From the NCBI RefSeq assembly GCF_019396385.1, contig NZ_JAHKRN010000010.1, forward strand, positions 62,001 through 126,000: 64,000 nucleotides of DNA. The letters run 5' to 3'. Positions 59,116 to 64,000 of this stretch are shown here, piece after piece. Source of the stretch: Nonomuraea harbinensis. Lineage in GTDB: Bacteria > Actinomycetota > Actinomycetes > Streptosporangiales > Streptosporangiaceae. A program made the translations under genes and the position numbers. Under the pieces are notes generated by a model. The model was given only the letters and a program-made list of their open reading frames with translations, was not told where the DNA came from and made no database searches. Each line of letters starts with the position of its first letter. Positions within the stretch are counted from its first letter, which is position 1.

Positions 59116-59187
59116 ACGGATTTTGATCCGTCGTTGGCCCAGGCCCGATAATTTCCTCGCAGCCAGAGGGCTGGGAGGACGGATTAC

Positions 59188-61062
59188 ATGCGCCACGCAG
59201 GGGCGGCGCGTGGCGCGGCGATCGGGCTCGCCACGCTCGCGATCGCCTTGGAGCTCGCCAACGCCTGGGTGACCGCCCAGCTGCCGCCCGCCCCCTACAC
59301 GCCGCTCCCGTTCGCGCCGGAGGACGTGGCCGGCACCGCGTTCCCGGTGTTCGGCGCCATCCTGGTGGTGCGCAGGCCGCGGCTGGCCATCGGGTGGCTG
59401 CTGTGCGCGGGCGGCGTGAGCGCCGCCGCCAACATCCTGTCCGCCAACCTCATCGCCCTGTACGGGGAACCGGGGTGGGGCTGGATCGTGGTGCAGGCCA
59501 CCTGGCAGGCCTGCCAGCTCTCGCTCGGCGTGCTGCTGCCCCTGCTCTACCCGGCGGGCCGGATGCCGTCGCCGCGCTGGCGGTGGGCGCTCCTGCCGGC
59601 GGTGGCGGGTCACCTGCTCGACTGGACCGCGATCGTGATCATGGAAAGGGAGCTGAGGGACGCCGCCCACGTGCTCGTCGCCGCGGGCATGGCGCTGGCC
59701 TTCGCCTCGCTGGCCGTGCGGTTCACCCGGGGGGACCCGGTCGAGCGGCGGCAGATCCTGTGGGTGCTCGTCACCCTGCCGGGGCTGCTGATCCCGTGGA
59801 TGCTCGGCGGGCCGTTCTGGTGGCTGGCCACGCTCGGCATCCCGCTCATCCCGGCGGCGATCGCGGTGGCGGTGCTGTGCTACCGGCTGTTCGGCATCGA
59901 CACGCTGATCAGCCGTGCCATGGTCGGCACCGGGCTCGCCCTGGTCATCACCGCCGTCTACCTGGCGGTGGGCGCCGCCTCCAGCCTGTTCCTGGCCGAG
60001 GTGGACCCGGTCGCCGGGCTGGCGGCCGCGCTGTTCGCCGGGGTGTTCTTCCAGCCGATGCGGCACGCGCTGCAGCGCGGCGTGGACCGCCTGCTCTACG
60101 GCGGCGTCGGCGTGCCCGCCGAGCTGGCCGAGCGGCTCAAGCACCGGCTGCAGCGCGTCGACCCGGGCCACGGGCTGCTGGCCGCGCTGGAGGTGCTGCG
60201 CGAAGGGCTGTCGGTGACCGGGGCGGCGGTCGAGGTGGACGGCGCGACCACGGTGACCGGCTCGCCCGGTCCGATCGCCCGTACCGTCCCGCTGGTCTGG
60301 CACGGCGAGCCGGTCGGGCTGCTGCTCATCGGCCCGGCGGGCCGGCGCCGCTTCCCCGCCGCGCACGACGAGCGGGTGATCGCCACGCTCCTCCCGTACC
60401 TCGCCGACGCCGCGCACGCGGTGCGCATGACCGCGGCCGTGCGGCGGTCGCGCGAGCGGATCCTGACCGCGCGCGAGGAGGAGCGGCGGCGCCTGCGCCG
60501 CGACCTGCACGACGGGCTGGGCCAGTCGCTCACCGGGATGGCGATGGTGATCAACGCGGCCCGCATCTCCCTGCGCCGCTCCCCCGAGCAGGCCGAACGG
60601 CTGCTGGCCGACCTGCGCGCGGGCATGGACGCGATCAGCGGCGACATCAGGCAGCTCGTGTACGGGCTGCGCCCGCCGGCGATCGACGAGCTCGGCCTGG
60701 CCGGCGCGATCGGGGAGCTGGCCCGCACGCCCGAGGAGCCGGCGACCTCGGTGGAGACCGACGGCGACCTGGACGGCCTGCCCGCGGCGGTGGAGGTGGC
60801 GGCGTACCGGATCGTCCAGGAGGCGCTCACGAACGCGCGCAAGCACGCCGCCGCCTCCCGCGTGACGGTCCGGCTGGAGCGCGACAACCGGGTGCTGCGC
60901 GTCACGGTGGCCGACGACGGGATCGGCCTGCCGCCGGACGCCCGCGCGGGCGTCGGGCTGGGGTCCATGCGCGAGCGCGCCGCCGAGCTGGGCGGCGCCT
61001 GCGTGGTCCGGGCCGCCGAGAACGGCGGAACCGTGGTGAGCGCGGATCTGCCCACGCCATGA
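59188..61062 (+). CDS. Sensor histidine kinase, NarL-partner type (HisKA_3)
   Basis: A 624-residue membrane kinase. About eight hydrophobic helices cover residues 10-290, giving a membrane-embedded sensor without a large outer domain. A GAF-like linker (about 310-410) follows. The phospho-acceptor H441 is in RRDLHDGLGQSLTGM, and the ATPase part holds IVQEALTNARKHA (N-box) and VADDGIGL (G-box). A GGGAGGA site precedes the ATG. The stop overlaps the start of the response-regulator gene (ATGA), so they form one two-component system. Confidence 0.92.
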   Translation: MRHAGAARGAAIGLATLAIALELANAWVTAQLPPAPYTPLPFAPEDVAGTAFPVFGAILVVRRPRLAIGWLLCAGGVSAAANILSANLIALYGEPGWGWIVVQATWQACQLSLGVLLPLLYPAGRMPSPRWRWALLPAVAGHLLDWTAIVIMERELRDAAHVLVAAGMALAFASLAVRFTRGDPVERRQILWVLVTLPGLLIPWMLGGPFWWLATLGIPLIPAAIAVAVLCYRLFGIDTLISRAMVGTGLALVITAVYLAVGAASSLFLAEVDPVAGLAAALFAGVFFQPMRHALQRGVDRLLYGGVGVPAELAERLKHRLQRVDPGHGLLAALEVLREGLSVTGAAVEVDGATTVTGSPGPIARTVPLVWHGEPVGLLLIGPAGRRRFPAAHDERVIATLLPYLADAAHAVRMTAAVRRSRERILTAREEERRRLRRDLHDGLGQSLTGMAMVINAARISLRRSPEQAERLLADLRAGMDAISGDIRQLVYGLRPPAIDELGLAGAIGELARTPEEPATSVETDGDLDGLPAAVEVAAYRIVQEALTNARKHAAASRVTVRLERDNRVLRVTVADDGIGLPPDARAGVGLGSMRERAAELGGACVVRAAENGGTVVSADLPTP

Positions 61063-62585
61063 GTTCCCATTTACCGGCACATCTGGATGGCCGTAGGCTT
61101 ATGCCCACAATGTTGACTTTCACTGCGCTCGGACCGTTCCAGGCCTGGGCGGACGGCGTCCCCCTCGACCTCGGCGGTCAGCGACAGCGGGCGGTGCTCG
61201 CCCGGCTGATCGTGGCCGGGGGCCGGGCCGTTCCCGTGAACACGCTCATCGACGAGCTCTGGCCCGGCGATCCGCCCGCGCAGGCGCTCTCGACCATCCA
61301 GGGGTACGTCTCCCGCCTGCGCCGCGTGCTCGAACCGGGCCGGGCGCCCCGCGAGGAGGCGTCCGTCCTGGTGTCGGCCCCGCCCGGCTACGCGCTGCGG
61401 GCCCGTCCAGAGCAGGTGGACACCTGGCGGTTCGAGCGCCTGGCCAAGTCCGACGGGCCGCCCGGCGAGGTGTGGGCGGCCATGGACGGCGCGCTGGCGC
61501 TGTGGCGCGGGCCCGCGCTGGCCGAGTTCGCCGACCTGACGTGGGCGGCGACCGAGGCGGCCAGGCTGGAGGAGTTGCGGCTCGTCGCGATCGAGCGGCG
61601 GGGCGCGGCCGGGCTGGCGCTCGGGAGCCCGACGGCGCTGGTCGCGGACCTGGAGGCGCACGCCGCCGCGCATCCGCTGCGCGAGGAGGCCTGGCGTCTG
61701 CTGGCGCTGGCCCTCTACCGCACCGGCCGGCAGGGCGACGCGCTCGCCGCGCTGCGCCGCGCCCGCGCGGTCTGGCGGGACGAGCTGGGCCTGGACCTCA
61801 CGGCGGGGTTGCAGCGGCTGGAGCACGACATGCTTGCCCAGACCCTGCCGGACATCCCCCAGACCCCCGTGGCGGACCGGCCCGCCGCCGACGCGGAGCC
61901 CGCGGCCTCCCCCGGCGGCCCGCCCCTGCGGGTGCTCGTCGCCGACGACCAGGCGCTGGTACGCGCCGGGCTCAAGGTCGTGCTGGCCGCGGAGGCGGGG
62001 CTGGAGGCGGCCGGGGAGGCCGGGGACGGCGAGGAGGCCATCGCCGCCGCCCGCGCCCTGCGCCCCGACGTCGTGCTGCTCGACATCCAGATGCCGAACC
62101 TGGACGGCCTGGCCGCCGCCCGCCGCATCCTCACCGCCGCCGATCCGCCCAAAGTGATCATGATGACCACCTTCGGCAGCGACGAGAACCTCTACGCGGC
62201 GCTGCGCGCGGGCGTCAGCGGGTTCATGCTCAAGACCTCGCCGCCCGAGCAGCTCGTCGCCGCCATCCGGGCCGCCGCCGCAGGTGACGCGCTCATCGAC
62301 CCGGCGGTCACCACCCGGCTCATCTCCGCCTTCGCCGGGCACACCGACCCGGCCTCGCCGCCCGCGCTGGCCGGGCTCACCGACGCCCAGCTCGACGTGC
62401 TGAAGCTGGTGGCGCGCGGGCTCACGAACCGGCAGATCGGCCAGACGCTGGCCATGCCGGAGCCGGAGGTGCAGGGGACGGTGCGGACGCTGCTCGACAA
62501 CCTGGGGTTGTTCGAGCGGGCGCAGCTCGTGGTCGCGGCCTACGAGTCCGGCCTGGTGACCCCGGGAAGCATCGCAGCGAAGTAG
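61059..62585 (+). CDS. SARP-BTAD regulator fused to a NarL-type response regulator
   Basis: A 508-residue single reading frame with four parts. Residues about 18-110: OmpR-type winged helix of SARPs (TALGPFQAWADGVPLDLGG, RAVPVNTLIDELWPGDPP). About 115-262: BTAD domain. Linker about 262-288. About 290-405: receiver domain with Asp296/297, phospho-acceptor Asp342 and Lys392 intact. About 445-505: LuxR helix-turn-helix (LTDAQLDVLKLVARGLTNRQ) with an atypical recognition helix. The start overlaps the kinase stop; ATG 61101 or 61110 are alternatives (TAGGCT at 61094-61099 could serve 61110). It should answer the kinase by phosphorylation and control target promoters through one or both DNA-binding domains. 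Confidence 0.88.
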   Translation: MSSHLPAHLDGRRLMPTMLTFTALGPFQAWADGVPLDLGGQRQRAVLARLIVAGGRAVPVNTLIDELWPGDPPAQALSTIQGYVSRLRRVLEPGRAPREEASVLVSAPPGYALRARPEQVDTWRFERLAKSDGPPGEVWAAMDGALALWRGPALAEFADLTWAATEAARLEELRLVAIERRGAAGLALGSPTALVADLEAHAAAHPLREEAWRLLALALYRTGRQGDALAALRRARAVWRDELGLDLTAGLQRLEHDMLAQTLPDIPQTPVADRPAADAEPAASPGGPPLRVLVADDQALVRAGLKVVLAAEAGLEAAGEAGDGEEAIAAARALRPDVVLLDIQMPNLDGLAAARRILTAADPPKVIMMTTFGSDENLYAALRAGVSGFMLKTSPPEQLVAAIRAAAAGDALIDPAVTTRLISAFAGHTDPASPPALAGLTDAQLDVLKLVARGLTNRQIGQTLAMPEPEVQGTVRTLLDNLGLFERAQLVVAAYESGLVTPGSIAAK

Positions 62586-62602
62586 GCCGATTTATCGTCA
62601 TT

Positions 62603-62632
62603 TTGAGGCTAAAAATAACCCCGTACTAGGCT
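62603..62632 (+). promoter_or_regulatory. nadE promoter (leaderless)
   Basis: -35 TTGAGG (62603-62608), 18-base spacer, -10 TAGGCT (62627-62632), then six bases to the GTG at 62639. Confidence 0.6.
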
Positions 62633-62638
62633 GGGGCC

Positions 62639-64000
62639 GTGGCACAACTGCGTATCGCCCTGGCCCAGACGAACCCGACCGTAGGCGACCTGGACGGCAA
62701 CGCCGACAAGCTCGTGGCGTGGACCCGCCGGGCCGCCGACCGCGGCGCACACCTGGCCGTGTTCACCGAGATGTTCCTCACCGGCTACCCCGTCGAGGAC
62801 CTCGTGCTGCGCACCTCCTTCGTGGACGCCAGCATCGCCGCGATCGAGGAGGTGGCGCTCCGGCTCGACCGCGAGGGCCTCGGCGACCTGCCGGTGGTGG
62901 TCGGCTACGTCGACCGGGCCGGCCTGGCCCCCCGGGTCGGCCAGCCCAAGGGCGCCCCGCTCGACGCCGCCGCCCTGCTCCACCGCGGCCGGGTGGTGGC
63001 CCGCACCGCCAAGCACCACCTGCCGAACTACGGGGTGTTCGACGAGTACCGCTACTTCGTCCGCGGCGACCGGCTGCCGATCTTCCGGCTGCACGGGGTC
63101 GACGTCGCCGTGGCGGTCTGCGAGGACCTCTGGCAGGACGGCGGCCCGGTCGCCGTGGTCGGCCAGGCGGGAGCGGGCCTGCTCGTGGTGCCGAACGCCT
63201 CCCCGTACGAGAAGGAGAAGGACGACATCCGCCTGGAGCTGTGCGCGCGCAGGGCGCGCGAGGCCGGCAGCGCGCTGGTCTACGTCAACCAGGTCGGCGG
63301 GCAGGACGAGCTGGTCTTCGACGGCGACTCGCTGGTGGTGGACGCCCGCGGCGAGCTGGTCGCGCGGGCCGCCCAGTTCCGTGAGGAACTGCTGGTCTGC
63401 GACCTCGACCTGCCGGTCTCGTCCGCCGGGACCGGTTCCTTCCCGTACGACGCCGGCGACGGCACCACCATCACCGTGGACCGGCTGGTGCTGTCGGACG
63501 ACCCGCTTCCCGCGTACGAGCCGGAGCCCCCGAGCGTGGCCGAGCCGCTGGACACGGTCGCCGAGGTCTACGAGGCGCTGGTGCTGTCGGTGCGCGACTA
63601 CGTGGCCAAGAACGGGTTCGAGTCGGTCATCCTCGGGCTGTCGGGCGGCATCGACTCCGCCCTGACGGCCACCATCGCCGCCGACGCCATCGGCCCGTCG
63701 CGGGTGCACGTGGTGCTCATGCCCTCCCGCTACTCCTCCGAGCACTCGCTGTCGGACGCCCAGGACCTGGTACGGCGGCAGGGCCTGCGGGCGCAGGTGG
63801 TGCCCATCGCGGAGATCGTGACCTCGTTCGAGAAGGAGATCGAGCTGTCCGGCCTGGCCTCCGAGAACCTCCAGGCCCGGGTGCGCGGCATGATCCTCAT
63901 GGGCCTGTCGAACCAGCACGGCCACCTGGTGCTCACCACCGGGAACAAGAGCGAGCTGGCCACCGGCTACTCCACGCTCTACGGCGACTCGGCGGGCGGG
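62639..64000 (+). CDS. nadE: Glutamine-dependent NAD synthetase (3' truncated by window)
   Basis: 454 codons are visible and the frame is open at the window end. The N-terminal nitrilase-type glutaminase domain (about 1-270) has Glu in AVFTEMFLTGYP, Lys in RTAKHHLPNYGVFDE and the nucleophile Cys in VAVCEDLWQDGG. The synthetase domain begins near 320 with the P-loop LGLSGGIDSAL and continues through LTTGNKSELATGY. It amidates nicotinate adenine dinucleotide, the last step of the pathway that nadA (2942) begins. GTG 62639 is behind a promoter with no ribosome site, so translation is leaderless. Confidence 0.95.
   Translation, partial: MAQLRIALAQTNPTVGDLDGNADKLVAWTRRAADRGAHLAVFTEMFLTGYPVEDLVLRTSFVDASIAAIEEVALRLDREGLGDLPVVVGYVDRAGLAPRVGQPKGAPLDAAALLHRGRVVARTAKHHLPNYGVFDEYRYFVRGDRLPIFRLHGVDVAVAVCEDLWQDGGPVAVVGQAGAGLLVVPNASPYEKEKDDIRLELCARRAREAGSALVYVNQVGGQDELVFDGDSLVVDARGELVARAAQFREELLVCDLDLPVSSAGTGSFPYDAGDGTTITVDRLVLSDDPLPAYEPEPPSVAEPLDTVAEVYEALVLSVRDYVAKNGFESVILGLSGGIDSALTATIAADAIGPSRVHVVLMPSRYSSEHSLSDAQDLVRRQGLRAQVVPIAEIVTSFEKEIELSGLASENLQARVRGMILMGLSNQHGHLVLTTGNKSELATGYSTLYGDSAGG

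Noticed and set aside
57865..61080. A 1071-codon minus-strand frame across the MFS and kinase genes
   Set aside because: Same effect: low-complexity Gln/Arg/His/Gly sequence antisense to well-supported genes.
1..64000. tRNA, rRNA, insertion sequences, integrases or prophage genes
   Set aside because: I looked for tRNA T-loop patterns, transposase or integrase motifs and flanking direct repeats and saw none that would stand up; a tRNAscan or ISfinder run would settle it.

Overview
The window is high-GC DNA, roughly 70% or more by eye, densely packed with genes that have strong GC bias at third codon positions. The gene content is that of a filamentous actinomycete: PspA with its actinobacterial partners, DUF3043 and DUF4191 proteins, GlnR boxes, SARP-type regulators, a class I terpene synthase, and many GTG or leaderless starts. 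A Streptosporangiales-type genome (Nonomuraea/Streptosporangium-like) is my best guess; genus is inference. I saw no rRNA, tRNA, CRISPR array, insertion sequence or prophage.

Layout. 1-4.1 kb: sulfur transfer (cysteine desulfurase end, TusA-like carrier), a CBS protein, an adenosine/sugar kinase, erpA and nadA. 4.1-8.4 kb: a SIMPL protein, a large Ser/Thr kinase and a membrane/hydrolase fusion. 8.4-11 kb: envelope-stress operon pspA-pspAA-htpX-pspAB. 11-19 kb: DUF3043, aldo/keto reductase, late cobalamin genes cobU and cobS interleaved with an ABC ATPase and a small-molecule kinase, then a GntR/DUF1648/CPBP operon. 19-28 kb: pepA, lpdA, sucB, a TIGR01777 epimerase, peptidase E, lipB, an M48-like pseudoprotease and lipA, i.e. 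the 2-oxoacid dehydrogenase and lipoate block. 28-36 kb: accessory metabolism (AraC regulator, VOC protein, hydrolase, GH3 glucosidase, DUF4191, methyltransferase, TIM-barrel hydrolase, TetR). 36-55 kb: nitrogen block with glnA1 (double GlnR box), glnE and glnA2 (single GlnR box), interrupted by a TetR/SDR/ABC-F accessory stretch. 55-64 kb: EF-hand/terpene synthase pair, ArsR-type regulator with MFS exporter, a two-component system whose response regulator is fused to a SARP, and the start of glutamine-dependent nadE.

The order adoK, erpA, cobS, pepA, sucB, TIGR01777, lipB, lipA, DUF4191, RDD, glnA1, glnE, glnA2 matches, from memory, the M. tuberculosis Rv2202c-Rv2222c region, so the backbone is old and the genes between are lineage additions.

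Most unusual items: (1) a SARP-BTAD-REC-LuxR fusion regulator overlapping its histidine kinase gene; (2) an ABC-F ATPase whose second nucleotide-binding domain carries a 57-bp (19-residue) repeat, four full copies and part of a fifth, starting at its Q-loop; (3) a calerythrin-like EF-hand gene translationally coupled to a terpene synthase; (4) several degenerate enzymes (M48-like without HExxH, a hydrolase without its serine, a NUDIX lacking two glutamates); and (5) several palindromic operators placed on recognisable promoters.
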